A stretch of 64,000 nucleotides of DNA. It comes from Prosapia bicincta (taxonomy: Eukaryota; Arthropoda; Insecta; Hemiptera; Cercopidae). Under the pieces are notes generated by a model that was given only the letters and a program-made list of their open reading frames with translations, was not told where the DNA came from and searched no databases. This document shows positions 1 to 13,886 of this stretch, in pieces. The first letter of the stretch is position 1. Each line of letters opens with the position of its first letter. Location: the NCBI GenBank assembly GCA_036971475.1, contig JBAIZL010000376.1:1955501-2019500 (forward strand), written 5' to 3'. Position numbers and translations under genes: made by a program.

Positions 1-2294
1 GACCATGGGTCGCAAGACGTAATAATAAAGGAATTCATCAAAACCTAATAAAGGAACTGCTGAGTGAAGACCAGAGAAGCTACATAAATTATTTGAGAAT
101 GGACAATAATACTTTTGCGTATGTTGCATCAAAAGTAACCCCCTTTATAAAAAAACAAGACACTCATTTAAGAACTTCTATAAGTGTTGAAGATCGCCTC
201 ATGGTCACTCTGAGATTTTTAGCGACTGGAGAGAGTTACAAAAGTTTGCAATACAGCACACGAATACCTCAGTGCACAATATCTAAGATAATACCTGAAA
301 CATGTGAAGCAATTTATAAATCACTTAAGGATGAGGTTTTAAAGGTAACAACAAATTATTTCTGGAAACAATATTTATTATTACATTTCAGACATAAAAC
401 GCAAAAAGCACATAATTGTTATAAATCAGTATTTTCTACAGCTGTAATTGAGTGTCACTAGTCATGTCATCTAAATTCGAAAACTTAATAGCATCAGCAA
501 TCACATCCTGAGACAAACCACTTGTATTGTGCACAATTATAGTCTGAGTGTTTGCAAATGAATCCATTGATAGTGATTCCACTGTATCCCATGTATCCAT
601 TAGAATTTGTTGTATTTTCCTTTTAGCATCGCGTACAATTGATGCATTGTGGCACTCATTGCTGACTGACCGTAGTTCGTTTGCAATAAATTTACCGAAC
701 GTATCAAAATAATCGTCATTTGTAGCCAGTTGTTGAGAGCTTCTGTCTTTAGCCAACTGAGACATTTCTGCCATTGTTTTTGATGCCTGCAGCAATAAGG
801 TATCAGGATTAACCTTTTGCAGTTTTGACCGGCCACTTGGTATGCGGTTACTGCTAAAGGTACTAGCAGGCCTATATGGCGAGTTATTTTCATCATTACT
901 GTCAGGATTAACCTTTTGCCTTTTAGACTGGCCACTTGCTATGCTGCTATTTCCGGAGTTACTTCCATCATTAGTGTCAGACTGTAACAAACAGAATAAG
1001 CCTATAAGTCTGTTTTTAAATTAGCCTATAAAATGTAGCTGTAAATTAAATTAGAGGAATAAGTATTTTATTTTTTCATGAGCTACTCGCGTACCCGTGT
1101 TACCACGGGTAAATTTTTTTAAAAAGTTTATTAATTGCACTTAAATGTGTTTAATTAACAACAGCTTATATATTTGTCTTTTTATTTACAATTATTTGTT
1201 TAATTTACTTTAAACACACTTAAATGTATTTAATTTCTAACAGCTGATACAGTTTTCGAGTTGAAAAATCTGACGGACAGACTGATGTAAGCGTTTTATA
1301 AATATGATATAGAATAGAACAGTTTTCATGACATGAAATGAGGTTAGGTTTGGTTGGTTTATGACAGAAAAAGAACAATTTATCTATCATAATCTAACCT
1401 AACCTATTATCACATCACTCAAGCTGTTCTATGCTATACTGTTCTATTGTATTACTAATAGGTTTATATTTTCCCACATAGGTGCCCTCAACTGAAAACC
1501 AATGGATCCAGATTGCAAATGAATTTGAAAAACAATGGAATGTATTTAACACTATAGGTGTCATGGATGGAAAACACATTCGTATCAAATGCCCTGACTC
1601 TGGTGGCTCACATTTCTTCAACTACAAGGCTTTCAACAGCATAGTGTTATTCGCTCTTGTGGATGCCAATTACAAATTCCTTTACATTGATATTGGAACT
1701 AATGGTCGAATTGGTGATGCTGGAGTATATGCGAAGAGCAAACTAAAAAAATGCCTAACTAATCGATCAATTCTAAATATACCTGCAGAAAAGAAACTTC
1801 CAAATGATCCTAATACTACTCCATTTGTTGTATTAGCTGATGACGCATTTCCACTGAGCTACAATGTGATGAAACCATATCCCATGAAAAACATTACTAA
1901 ACCAGAAAGAATATTCAATTACAGACTGTCACGTGGACGGAGATTGGTCGAAAGTGCCTTTGGAATTCTTGCAAGCCGATTTCGTGTTTTCTTAACTGCA
2001 ATTTATCTTTCTCCCGAAAAAGTTACTTGCGTAACTCAAGCCGCATGCACCTTGCACAACCTGTTAGTTGAAAGGAGAAAACATTGTTATACAAGGCAAG
2101 AAACTCGTGTCCTTATTGAAGGTGGTCATCAGTTTTTACTAGCGGAAAGTACTGAGGAACATGAACAAATGGAATCAATTATCAAGCAAATAGATGTAGG
2201 TCAAAATCGCCACGGTAAGGAAATAAGAAACATCTTCAAAGAATTTTACAATGGAGCAGGCAAAGTACCATGGCAAGAAAGTTATATTTCTTAA
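1..2294 (+). CDS. PIF/Harbinger transposase, 5'-partial, two exons
   Basis: The coding sequence is exon 1 (3-344 in frame, running open to the window start) joined to exon 2 (1482-2294). The intron is GT (345) to AG (1481) and the join stays in phase (LKDEVLK then VPSTENQW). The N-terminal part (WVARRNNKGIHQNLIKELL..., LRMDNNTF) resembles the helix-turn-helix region of HARBI1-like transposases. The catalytic DDE domain is in exon 2: first Asp in GVMDGKHIRIKCP, second Asp in VVLADDAFPLSYNVMKPYP, and Glu in RGRRLVESAFGILASRFRVF. All three are present and no stop interrupts the frame, so the enzyme may be functional. A methionine at 99 could be an internal start, but the upstream homology argues that the protein begins outside the window. 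Confidence 0.88.
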
Positions 2295-2960
2295 ATCAGT
2301 TATGAAAGAATTAGGTGCAGTACTTTAAAATCAATGTATCACATTCAAACAACTGATGGAATATTATCGTGCTGAACCCAATGATCTTAACTAACATGAA
2401 CATTCCGTAAGTTAACTGTTGTTTCTTCTTCATTGTCTACATTGCTTATGGAGTCATCACCAGTAGTTGACGCTTCAAGAAATTGTACCATAGGGTACCA
2501 GTATACAGTAGGTGTATAGACATCGTCGCCGTCGGCACCACTTTTAATACTGTTCAATACCTGTAAATAATGATTATTTATTAGCAATCAATGGATATAC
2601 TTAAATTTAGGTTAAATTCTCAACATAATATTAAAGGAACAAGGATTTATTATGCAATTTATGTTATGTAATTTATATATTTTTAAATAAACTACTTAAA
2701 ACGTTTTATTTTCTTACCTTCATTTTTTCTGACAAAAATTGACTTCTAAGTCCATTTATTTTCTTTTTGATGTCTTGAAGTGTACAACCAGGTTTCACCA
2801 AATTTATTGAATCTGCAATGTTTTTATAAAGTTCTTGCCTTTTGTTTCTATTTTTATAATCTGGGTGTCTAGGGTTGTACAGATTTTCATAGCATTCATA
2901 TTCAGAAATTAACAGTTTTGTTGTTTCCACAGACCAAGTATACTTCGTATTTGTAGCCAT
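436..2960 (-). CDS. Harbinger-associated MADF-domain protein, three exons
   Basis: Exons 2960-2718, 2560-2396 and 981-436 join in phase 0 with GT-AG introns and give 317 residues. An in-frame ATG 12 bases upstream is an alternative start. Residues about 5-80 form a MADF/Myb-SANT-like DNA-binding domain (WSVETTKLLISEYECYENLY, then GCTLQDIKKKINGLRSQF). The middle has GDDVYTPTVYWYPMVQFLE, typical of the segment after a MADF domain. The last exon is Ser/Asn-rich with two KVNPD repeats and a C-terminal helical segment (DYFDTFGKFIANELRS). In known Harbinger elements the Myb-like partner binds the transposon ends and helps nuclear import of the transposase. The gene is convergent with the transposase, and its last exon lies inside the transposase intron. 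Confidence 0.82.
1270..1450. repeat. Imperfect inverted repeat in the transposase intron
   Basis: Short segments such as AGAATAGAACAG and GAGGTTAGGTTTGG near 1310-1350 recur inverted as CTAACCTAACC and CTGTTCTAT near 1390-1450. The insert looks like a small foldback element within the intron. TTAGG-like words are present but are too few to be a telomeric array. Confidence 0.4.
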
Positions 2961-3151
2961 TTCTAAAAACATAACCTCAACTTCAGTACCTCAACTTTTA
3001 TAAAAGATAATGCCAACCTGTTAAATTTGATAAAAGAAATTTTATAAAAGAAATATTTTATAAAAGATGACCTATTACACTATCAAAGATGTTTGTCAAA
3101 GAACTTTTATAAAAGATCTTTGATAAAACATTTTACAGTGTAATACAGGCC

Positions 3152-3708
3152 TTACTGAAGTGCAAGTAAACAATGTCATTGGAGTGTGATGGAAACATAA
3201 GACTTTAACTTTAGTTGAAAAAAGATTTTGGAAAGACTGAACAAAGGAGAGTGGTTGGTTACGCTTGTTAAAGAATGTGGAGTTGTCTGCGTTTTCCAGT
3301 AATCCGGCTCCACCAGTATCCTAGCCCCATATCTGTCGGATTACTGAGAGTTTACTGTATTTTATAATTAACTTGGTTTATTGCAACCAACTAGGCCTAA
3401 CAATAAAACAAGATCTAATTAGTTACAAGACGTAGCTTAACATTTTGATTGCTCCTTGAAATTCTCTTCAAGAGGAAAAGTTGGTATTATAAATGAGTTT
3501 TCAGCTTCTGAAGAGGAATTCCAAATGGATATCAAAACATGGAATTTTATAACTAATAAATAGTAGTATATTTAGATGTATAACTAGCTAGATGTTGTTA
3601 AATGGCTTGATCTCTAACAGGTCATAATAAACCAAATTGAAAAATAAAATGTTTAGGTGAATAATAATGGTGATTTAATTTTAAATTCACATTAAAAAAA
3701 GTAATTAC
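3152..3708 (-). other. MED12: MED12 intron with a Tigger-like end
   Basis: No coding sequence is seen. At 3298-3362 a stretch containing GTAATCCGGCTCCACC and ending TTTACTGTA resembles a decayed pogo/Tigger terminus. Confidence 0.5.
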
Positions 3709-3804
3709 CTCTAAAATATTAGTTATAATATTCTTCTGATCCAGATTGCTGTCGGCTGTATTTGCATTTTCTGGGTAACAAATCATGTGCAATAACCGCT
3801 GAGC
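3709..3804 (-). CDS. MED12: MED12 exon l (last exon in the window)
   Basis: This 96-nt exon encodes AQRLLHMICYPENANTADSN then LDQKNIITNILE before GTAATT. It matches the conserved AQRLMQLICYP block of MED12 and begins and ends in phase 0. The following exon is not found between 3708 and 1, so the Harbinger element lies within this intron and the gene continues off the left edge. Confidence 0.93.
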
Positions 3805-6800
3805 CTGTAAACAAACAAATAAATTTATTTAGATTAAAATAATCACATTTACTACAATACTTTTGATAATCTACTTTTCCGGTAGGATTTATATTCTTAT
3901 TTTGAGTATCGTAATTATCTGCCACTCCTAGCATTGTCACATTATTCGTTGATGCGTTTCGAAGAACCTCAATCAGTCAGGACTTTTTAGGAACGCTTCA
4001 TAAAATGTTCCGACTGATGGAGGTTCTCTGAAACACGTCAATGAATAGCGTGGCAATGCTAGGAATGGCAGATAATTATGATACTCAAGATACAGTAAAT
4101 CTCAGTAGATCGCATATCCGGATCAATGTGGCGACACCCCGATCCGGATAACAAACAATGCGGATTAGGGAAGGGTTACGTAATGATCTGCATTTGTACT
4201 ACGTAATCATAACCATTCATATTAAAACTAGATGTGTTATTGTTACGAATTTATTTCTTTAATTTTCTATCAATTTTTTTCACTAGTTTATTAACTCAAA
4301 ACATTACAATTTGAAGATACTATAGGAAGAAAACAATTGAAGAAATCTAGGTACTTAGGAAAAATTAGGTGCTGAGGTCATAGTTCAGAAAAATCAATGA
4401 ATTTTCATTGCCACTGGATTTACATAATTTATATAATAAGTATTAATATAAATGTAGAAATTAAAATTAAGTGTACTGAACAACAATGCTAAGATAGTAA
4501 GTATTAGTAATTATAAGAAACACAACATTTATAAGATCTCGTTTTTTAGTTCTTGTAGGAATTTTAAAAGATCTATGTTTTAAAAAACTAGATGCCTGGT
4601 TCAGAATCCTGGTATGTTGATAAATTAACCTTCACAATTCGAAAAATTATAATAATCTTATTTTCATACACGCTTCTGCCTTTCTTAACAATAAAATATT
4701 TTTGTTTCTGTGTTACTATTCTTTAAGAATGAAATAGCATTATTCTCAAAACTTTAAATAGTACTCTCTATTGAAGTATGAAATACTATTTAAAGTTTTG
4801 AGAATGGAGGTATTTCGAAACGAGCCAAGAGTGGAAATATTTTAAGTTTAGGAAAGGAAGAAAAATGTACTCAATTACTCCAACCCAAGGTGAGGATGAG
4901 TATATTAAGAATTTCAATTTTATTTTAATTTATTCTGATTAAATAATTTTGTATTAACATGTTTAAGTAAATAATTCTTTTAGTTATAGGTTCAGTAAAA
5001 ATGAATGATCCTGTAACCCACCTGTGCTTTAAAGCATATATATTGAATTTTGATGATTTTGGACATACTCAAGGAATGCTTAGACAAAATCCTATAGTTC
5101 TGACAATTTAAATTGACATGTACATGAAATGCTATTTTGTTTATAAAAGATTATTCTTTTTCAAATACCTATCAATATCATTTTCATTGAGAATGTAATT
5201 AGTAAAGCCAACTATTTAGAGAAATGTACAGGTTTGGTTTATACCTCCTGCTGAATATTCTGTAGCCTTGAATATTATGTTTTAGGTATGGATTAGTTTT
5301 TACTTTGTCAGCAATTCTGATATACAACCTGAAGATTTTCTGGGTTGCAAAGGTGACTTGTTTTTCAACAATGTCAGATTTTTAAGCAGTTTATACCAGA
5401 GTTTTATGTTATTAGAAAGTAGTTATTTACCATTAACTTGTGAAACATTAATTTTACTACACCTGGTGAGTTTTAATATTTTTTTTTCTGAGTAAAATAT
5501 TCTTTATAAAGCTTCTGCGCTTTCCCACAAAGAATTAAACCAGAAATTGTATTTCTCATAGAACAAGAAATCTCTTGCAAGAGTGGTTTCAAAAACCTCT
5601 TGAAAACGAATCTTATAATTGTTTTTTTCGGCTTTCATCTTCAATTTCTTCACAGTTTAAAAGTGTAGGTTTCTCCTTTTAATGTCAAATATAGTTGATT
5701 GCCCAACACTGTACATCTCAGCCAACTGTTTACTTATAACACCTTTATTTGATTGACCTATAATTAGTTTATCCACTAATGATAAGACAACTTCTTTTCT
5801 TTTAGAAGAAGCCATGGTGAATGATGAAACACATCAACAAAACGATGGACCAATTTGAAAAAGTACCAGGGCTGGCCACCTGGTGACGGACGACAGCCTA
5901 TTACATAGAATTTCACATGTGAAACATCCAAGCAATGTCAGCACTGCACCTAAAACAGCTTCGTGGAGAAAGGGCCAATAGCACATGTACACAGAATCAA
6001 TATTTTGGAAATCGTAGTACCTTTCTAAAGTTTGTTTTATAAAAATATGAAAGCAATTTGGATAATCAACGAGTTCGGATAATTGGAGTTCTACTGTGAT
6101 TTATTTTATTAACATTTTAAAAAAAGAATGCCATCTTTATTTTGAATTTAATATAGATTTATAATACTTTTTATACAAGTTTAAACAGTGGAATTGAGCA
6201 CTTATGAGCGGAATTCATATATTCAGTAAAATAACACTACATCAAGGCTTCAAATATATTAAAAATTAAAAATTTTTTTTTTTTTAATTAAACTATACCT
6301 GTTTAGGAGAAAGCATGCTATCTAACAGTAAATCTGGTTGACAAAGTTCTTCAGGGTTCTGTAGACACCGTTCTAACACCCATTCCTGACTGCAAATTTC
6401 TCGCAGGACTATTTGCGCTAGATCAGAGAGACTGTGTCTTGTATCTACACCACCACTGCTACTGAAATACAATTAGAGAAAAAAATAACTAAAGGCATGG
6501 TATATTTTGTTTTTTCAAGTCTAAAGTTTTTTGTCTATATGATAACATTATTAAAAATGTATTTGAAATACTGCAGTATAAATACAAAACACTAACACTT
6601 AATTCTCACAAGAACAAATGTGTTTAACCCGTTCAGCACCGCTCGCTCTGGTTTCCCTTGCGAGGCACTGAGAGCGTGTTGGTGCGCTCCCCGTTTCCCT
6701 TCTGAAAGACGACGAGCGCACCGGCATCCTCACTCCCAGTCTAATTAAAACTTCTCTAGTGTCTAGATTTTTACGCTAGTGCTTCAGAAGAGTTTGGAAA

Positions 6801-9800
6801 ACATTGTTCCCGAGTAGTTTTTAAATCCGACCATCCCAAGTTAACTTTTTGATGCTTTAACTGAAACAATGATTCAGGGAGTTTTATGAACAGATTTAAT
6901 TTGATTTAACTTGTACATTTTAATGGTTTTAAAAAAAAATTTAACCACCTAACGCAGCAAAATATCCGGTAAAAACAAAGATCATACAAATAAACTAAAC
7001 TTTCTGAACTAACGCAAGAATAAACGACAATTAATTGTCCTATTAGAGTGAATGAACCTACTCAAGGTGGGAACAGACTACTGTAAATAAGAGTCATTGA
7101 CAAAATGCTTGGACGCCCGAAAACCTAATGTGTCATCATAAGATTGTAGTAAACAAATGTCAGCTTATCTCAGCTATAAATAGTCTAGGACATGACACAT
7201 GCATTATCTATGTCTGCGTTTACATTGTCGATCTCTATTGCTTTGTGAAACACATGGCACAAACAAACATTCCGAGTTAAACATAGAGTGTTTATTTTAG
7301 CGTGTAGTATATTTCAGTCGTAGGTACTTTAGATTTGTTTGTAAATTATCTTTTTCCCTCTGTCTTTTTTATTGAGTTTTATTATTTGTCATACAGTATT
7401 TTATCTTTAGTGGTAACGATCTCCACCACCGTAATGTCTGTTTAAATGGTTTGACATTAGCAAAAATATATTTTTGGAAGGAAGAGATAATGTTCATGAT
7501 GAACAGTGACATAGCTGTCCAGCAACTGCCTGCCAAGATGGTGTCAATACTACAGTGTGCAATGTTATTGATGCTGACTAGTGATTGACGCTTGACGAAA
7601 CTATGGATAAGCTTCCACAAAACATTGAAATTAGTCAGACATCACTTCATAAAAGAAGAACTTCAGTTGTCAAAAAAGTATGCAAGGTGTGTTCCTAGTT
7701 TACTGTTTAATGGCTATAAGCAACAACGATTGGCGGCTGCACAATCTTTCTTGCGATTTTTTAAGGATGAATTTGATGAACTGTTTTCAAGAATATTTAC
7801 AGGTGAGAAACATGGATTTACCATTCGACATTCGAAACAAAACGTCAGAGTATGGTGTGGCAAAAAAAGGGGAGAAACATCCTCAAAACGCCAAAGAGGT
7901 TCAGTCGGCAGGGAAAGTGACGAGCACAGTGTTTTGGGACAATTGTGGAGTTTTATTGATCGAATATCTACCTCAGGTGGAACAATAAATGCCAAATAGT
8001 ACTGTGACACTCTCCTAAGATTTTGTCGGGAAATCCAGAATAAACAACGTGGGATTTTGTCACGGGGTTTTTTTACTTCATCACAACGCACGCCCACACA
8101 TAACTCGTGCTACAATGGAGTTTCTGGAAAAATTTAAGAGGGATATCTTTAATCACCCTCCATATTCTCCAGACCTTGCTCTTAGTGATTTTCATCTGTT
8201 TTCAGAGCTGAAAAATCAACTCGGTGGTTGACGCATTGCCAACAATGAGGACTTGGAAAGAGAAGTGAATAGCTGGTTTAATAGTACGATGGCTGATTGA
8301 TATGAAGATGGTTTGAAAAACTGTTGCCTAGATGTGGAAAGTGCTTGAACAGGGATGGAAATAATGTGGAAAAATAGAATATAATGTAGAAACGTAAAAT
8401 ACATGTTTTTTATTGTAGAATTAGTTTTTTTTATTTCCCCCAAAAAATAGGGAAAATTATTTTTTGGATACACCTTGTAAATTAAATGACGTTAAAAAAA
8501 AACAAAGAAGTCACCGCATAATATAATTAGAGATATTTTTAAGTAAGAAAAATTACTTAATTTTTTATGACATATACCAAATGTATACTTTTAATAAAAC
8601 GTATATTCTAACCTCAAGTCCATGAGTAGGTCTTCATTGCCAGCTCCTAAGATGTCACTGGTCCCAAGAATATGACTAATACTAAGCTCTCCTAACACTC
8701 CAGAAGCCATCATCTTGCCTGATGCAGAATGGTGACTGCTAGAGCCTTGACTTGCACTTGATGATTGAGAGTTATCTGTTTTCTTTGCTGATGAGCCACC
8801 TCTTTTTGCCATGGCGTCACCTACTACTAGTATGGCCTAAACAAATATTTATTGTTAAATTGATAACAATAAAAGAGGTTTTAATTACTACAAAATATAA
8901 GTTATTGTGAAATCAAGAGATTAAAATTTTTTTTTAAAGTGTTTTAACAATATATGTGCTAAAAAAAATATCTACTGTAGACAGAGTATAAGTCAAGGGT
9001 GTTATATCATATTTTATAATACCATTATAATAGATATGTACTTAAGATATAAAACTTCTACATAAGTAAATTTTATTTTACGACTGAAAATATTTAAAAT
9101 ATAAAATATTTATCTTGCAAAAATCCCAATTTTACTCAAACTAAAAATTAGGTTATTTTAAGCGTTTATGTGTCCTGAATTTAATTACAGAAAAATGATT
9201 AATTTGTTCAATTCATTCAAGTGTTACACACACAAACATACATCTATAAAATGGGCCTGTACATGTTATTCACAATAACTGACATAATTAATTGTGAGTT
9301 AGAAATAATAACATTTGGATGAACTTCAAAGTTTTACAGATTACAGCAGAACTTGAATTATCCGACTGTCTAAACAGCTTTCAGATTTTAAGAAAAAAAT
9401 AAATTTAGACGGAAAAGTACTGTTATTTCTGAAATAATGATTCTGTTTACATGCGCTAATAGCCTTTTCTCTGCCAAACTAGTGTAGGTGTAGTGCAAAC
9501 ATTATTTGGATGCTGATTTACTGTCTTAGTGCAGTTTTGTATAGTTGACTGTTGTTTGTCGCCAGGTGACCGGCCTGGCCTAACTGTCACTATTATGTTC
9601 ACATAGTATGTTTTTATTTTATTTTACTATGTTTGTAAATTCAAAACTGGTCTTTGAAAAGACGATTCTGTGTTGTTTTTAATAGAGTGTATTCTTTATG
9701 AAATGCAGCGTGATACATCCAAAATTAGAAGGTCTGTATATTATAAATTTAAGATTTTGTAATTACTGATGGATACATGTTTAAATGTGAGGATAATCTG

Positions 9801-12800
9801 CTATTTGGGAAACCAAGAATAAACCTATCCCAATTAAGTGAAACACAAGTTGTATATAAATAAAGTAAATCTTTTCCTTACCTTGAGAACAGCAAGAACT
9901 GGGCCTACTTTAATGTTGTTATGTGCTGCAGCTAAAAGATGTCTATCACAACTCAATTTTATGTTTGATACGGCAGAATTGCTAGGTAGAGGATGTGGTG
10001 AAGTACCTACACAAGGGAAAATTGTTAATTTTTAATGTATTTTTACAGCTATAATTTCTTTGGTGAGAGTTTAATGAGTATAGATCTTAAAACAACTATT
10101 ACACCAAAACATTCTTACTGAAAAGAATCTGTTTATATTCAGAACTTTCTTGGCCTATTATTTAATAGGTATTTAACACAGTTACTTTTGTGTAATCCTA
10201 TTGGAGTGTACTCACACTCCAATTGTGAATAATGATACCAAGGTCAAATTTATGTTTCTAAGGAAATTGCATTGTCTGACAAAATTAGTTAATTTAAGTA
10301 TTTACATTATTATTTATGGTTGTAAAATATTCTTTTAATCTCTACAGTTTGTAACGAATAATTAAATTATGTTTGTACTTTCATTTGCTAATATGAAACA
10401 GAAACTTCAACAAAAAATTATAAATAAAATAACATAAACCTTACAGTATTGACACCCTTGTCATTTAATCTATCTTACTTTATCTTTACCTTTATCAGTT
10501 GCCTTGAGGACCAATTAAAAAAAAAAACGATGTAGTAAAAACCAAACAGACATGGTTTTTAAATGAATGCAAAATTAAGTAACTATGATTTATGTTCATT
10601 AATTGAAGTGACTAATATTTTTTTTTATTAATCCTAAAGTTATCTTATGATATTAGATTTTCAAGGTAAAATTATATTTGTCACATAACATAAAAACTCT
10701 TCAAAACACACTTACCAACAGAATAAAGAGCAGGTTGAGGGACTTCAATAGTTTTAAATAGACGTAACAATAAATGGCATGTTAGTCTTGCCCCAGCTTC
10801 TGTGTCTTCATCAGAATCTCCTCGTCCTGGAAGTTAAATTAATGTAACTTTCAATACAGGATAAATTACACTGACTATCTAGATGAAGTATACTTTTCAA
10901 CTAGTTGGGATGTGAGGAGAGTATGCCTTTCTTGTAACATCAACTATATTTAAGACGTATGTTCAAAATCCTTTATTAAATAAACAATAAACTAAGACAA
11001 GAATACGTGAATTTTGAAATAACTTACCTTCATTACAAACTGTAAGAAGAGAAGGGAGTGCAACATGAACAACAAAGTCTTCCAAGGAGAAACAGTGACG
11101 AGCTAGAATGTAAAATAAATTTAAATAGTCTACAAATTAGTTATAAAACTTGTACAATAAACAAAAATATTATAGAATTAAAAACAATAAAACACATAAC
11201 ATAAAAATAAATTATTTGTACATGATAGGGTTTTATTTTAAATTTCAGATCCAAATTACATTTTACAAAACTGTTACAAAATTTGTAACATATGTGAGTT
11301 TATAAAATCATTACAAATTAAATGTTAAACTTAAAGTTTTCAAGTTGAGAACAATATGAGAGAATTTTTTACAAAAAGGTGAGAACAAATCTTCACTTTT
11401 AAAAACCCCTGTTCCTTTAGAATAGTCTTTGACCTGCTACTTTGATGTACTCTTCACCAGTTCGTTGTTTTGTTTATGATAAAATGAGTTGTCTAATGGT
11501 TAGCGGATAAACTATACATCAATCAGAATTACGGGTAAACAGTCGGCAGACATCAACAATTTCAGACATTAAAAGGAGAAAATCTATACTTTTAACGTTT
11601 GAGTCAGTGCTTGAAAATGAAAGTTCAAGAAAATCGATGAAGGAAGAAAAAAGAAATAGAAGATGCCATTTTCAAGTGGTTTTTGCAGCAACATTCCACA
11701 TACCCCCAATTTCGATTTGATTCTTTGTGGAGAAGCTCACAAGCTTAGAAAAAAATAATAAACTATAAAAAATATAGTTTTTCTCCTATTTGCAACATAT
11801 TAAATAATTAAAATTGACCTTCATTTTGATAGAAAATCATTTATCTGAATATTTGTTTAATTATTTGGGTCTGATCCTAATTGATTCGGATAATTGGAGT
11901 TCTACAGTAACCAAATAGTTTGAATAATTAATTGAACATACAATAAATATTTCAATATATGTTCTGTACTGATAGTAAGACATATATATATTACTGTACA
12001 CTTATTTGCTAAGTAGGTTGAATAAAGGTGTACATAAACCTAGGCTAATATAACCTCTAGGTTTAAAAAATATTTTTATTGCAGTACAGGAGTGAAAACC
12101 AAATAGTGATTTTACATATCGACTAGCACCGACACATAGTCCCAACATTTAGTACTAACGAGTAGTCTTGACATTTAGTGCTGAAGCATAGTCAAAAAAT
12201 TTATCATCATTGTTTAGTCTGATACAACACCAATAGTTATCACTGATCCATGTTCTTAACATTTAATGCCAATGCATATTGCTGACATTAAATGTCAATG
12301 CATATTGCTGACATTAAATGCCAATGCATATTGCTGATTTTTAATACCAATCTCAAAGTTTAGCACCAACAATTAGTACCAATGCATGGCATTGTCATTT
12401 ATTGCCAATATGGGACCAATATTTAGTAATAATTTGTTCACATTAAACTGTGAATACAGATGTTTTGGAGCAATAATTTTGTTCCACTGATATTGGTTTA
12501 GATAACTGAGAGTTCAGATGACTAGACTTCAGATAATCAACACTCTCTACTGTATCCTGTTGAATGATTTACTATAAAATATACATACCAATAAGAATCG
12601 AAGTGAAAACAGCTAGCGAATTATGTATTGAAACATCATGGATATCCACTTGTGATAATACATCCATAAAATAAGATGCGTGATTGGATGAATAACATAC
12701 AGCCATCAATACACCTGTAAACAAATTATATGCTACTGTTATACTATATTATTTTTTAAAATTCTCATGTCAATTTTGACCGTTATTACAGTGTAATAAT

Positions 12801-13832
12801 AGACCTACTGCGCAAGTCCCAATATTACCAATTCATGCCTAAAATGTTTTAATAATTGTTCATATATATATAATAAATTAAAAATATTTCAAAAACTAGA
12901 ATACTTTTTATGAATATATTTATTTAAAGCTTTTCGCCGATAAAATAGTACCAGCATCTTCAGGAAAATAATTATCTAATCAAATATTTTTACAAAATTA
13001 AATCATATGTGCTACAAACGACCCATATGTTTATAAGTATTGCACTTAATGTAATTTTTTCTAAAACATCGGCGAAAAGCTTTGAATAAATATATTCATA
13101 AAAAGTATTCTTGTTTTTGAAATATTTTTAATTTATTAACTATATTACAAGAAAACATATCACCATATTTAATATATATATATATATATGTTTTTTCTCG
13201 TTTTTGATTGACAACGATCATTTTGATTGAAATATTTCAATAGTGTGATAAGTTATTTTATATGCGTCTATTTATTTATTTCCAAGAGATTGCAGTTTTG
13301 GACTGTTGCCAGTAAATAAGTCTGTCAGTCTCCAATCTAGTCAAAAAATTCCTAAATAAGCTTTAAGCTCTACTAGCTTTGTAAAAGGAACGATTGTTTA
13401 GAAACACGTAACCAAGTAAACAATTACGTATTCACTTAGTTAAGTATTTTAAAATTAGAGTAAAATATATATATATAAATATCGCAATATGTATTCTTGT
13501 GTAATAATAAAGAACTAAGTCAAAATACAAATACAAGAATTATATAATTACATAATAACCTGATGATGTTGGTACTGTTAGCCAACGGAAAGCTTTGAAT
13601 TGTAAATTCAATTATAATTCTTGTATTTGTATTTTGACTTAGTTATAATATATATATATTATGCTGATACGTATTCCTTCACGGATGGAAAAATATGATG
13701 AATAGTTACTATCTGGAGTACATCCATTCATTCTGCAATCCAACACTCGCTCTTCTACTGTTGTTGAGTTCACCTCGTCACTGCTGCATGAGATTCTAGC
13801 GAAACGTCGGAACTGTGAATTTATGGACTGTA

Positions 13833-13886
<54 letters not shown>

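Larger units (their letters stand above)
1..3151 (+). mobile_element. PIF/Harbinger DNA transposon, left end outside the window
   Basis: The element holds two opposed genes, a DDE transposase (+) and a MADF-domain protein (-), the usual pair in this superfamily. The right end is placed at 3151. Read inward on the minus strand it begins GGCCTGTATTACACTGTAAA, a typical Harbinger-style terminus, and is followed outside by TTA, which fits the 3-bp target duplication. ATCAAAGAT motifs recur near this end in both orientations (3076-3127). It is inserted in an intron of MED12. The left terminus is not visible. Confidence 0.85.
4093..6298 (-). other. MED12: MED12 intron, largely without recognisable features to 5500
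   Basis: Apart from the short hairpin at 4742-4805 and the Tigger fragment at the right, I see no genes or conserved elements. The sequence is AT-rich and all frames are closed. Confidence 0.6.

Noticed and set aside
1340..1410. TTAGG-like words suggesting an interstitial telomere repeat
   Set aside because: There are only a few imperfect units, and they are part of an inverted repeat in the Harbinger intron.
9838..10035. Plus-strand 65-codon frame
   Set aside because: It is antisense to MED12 exon i, which has conserved residues and splice sites.
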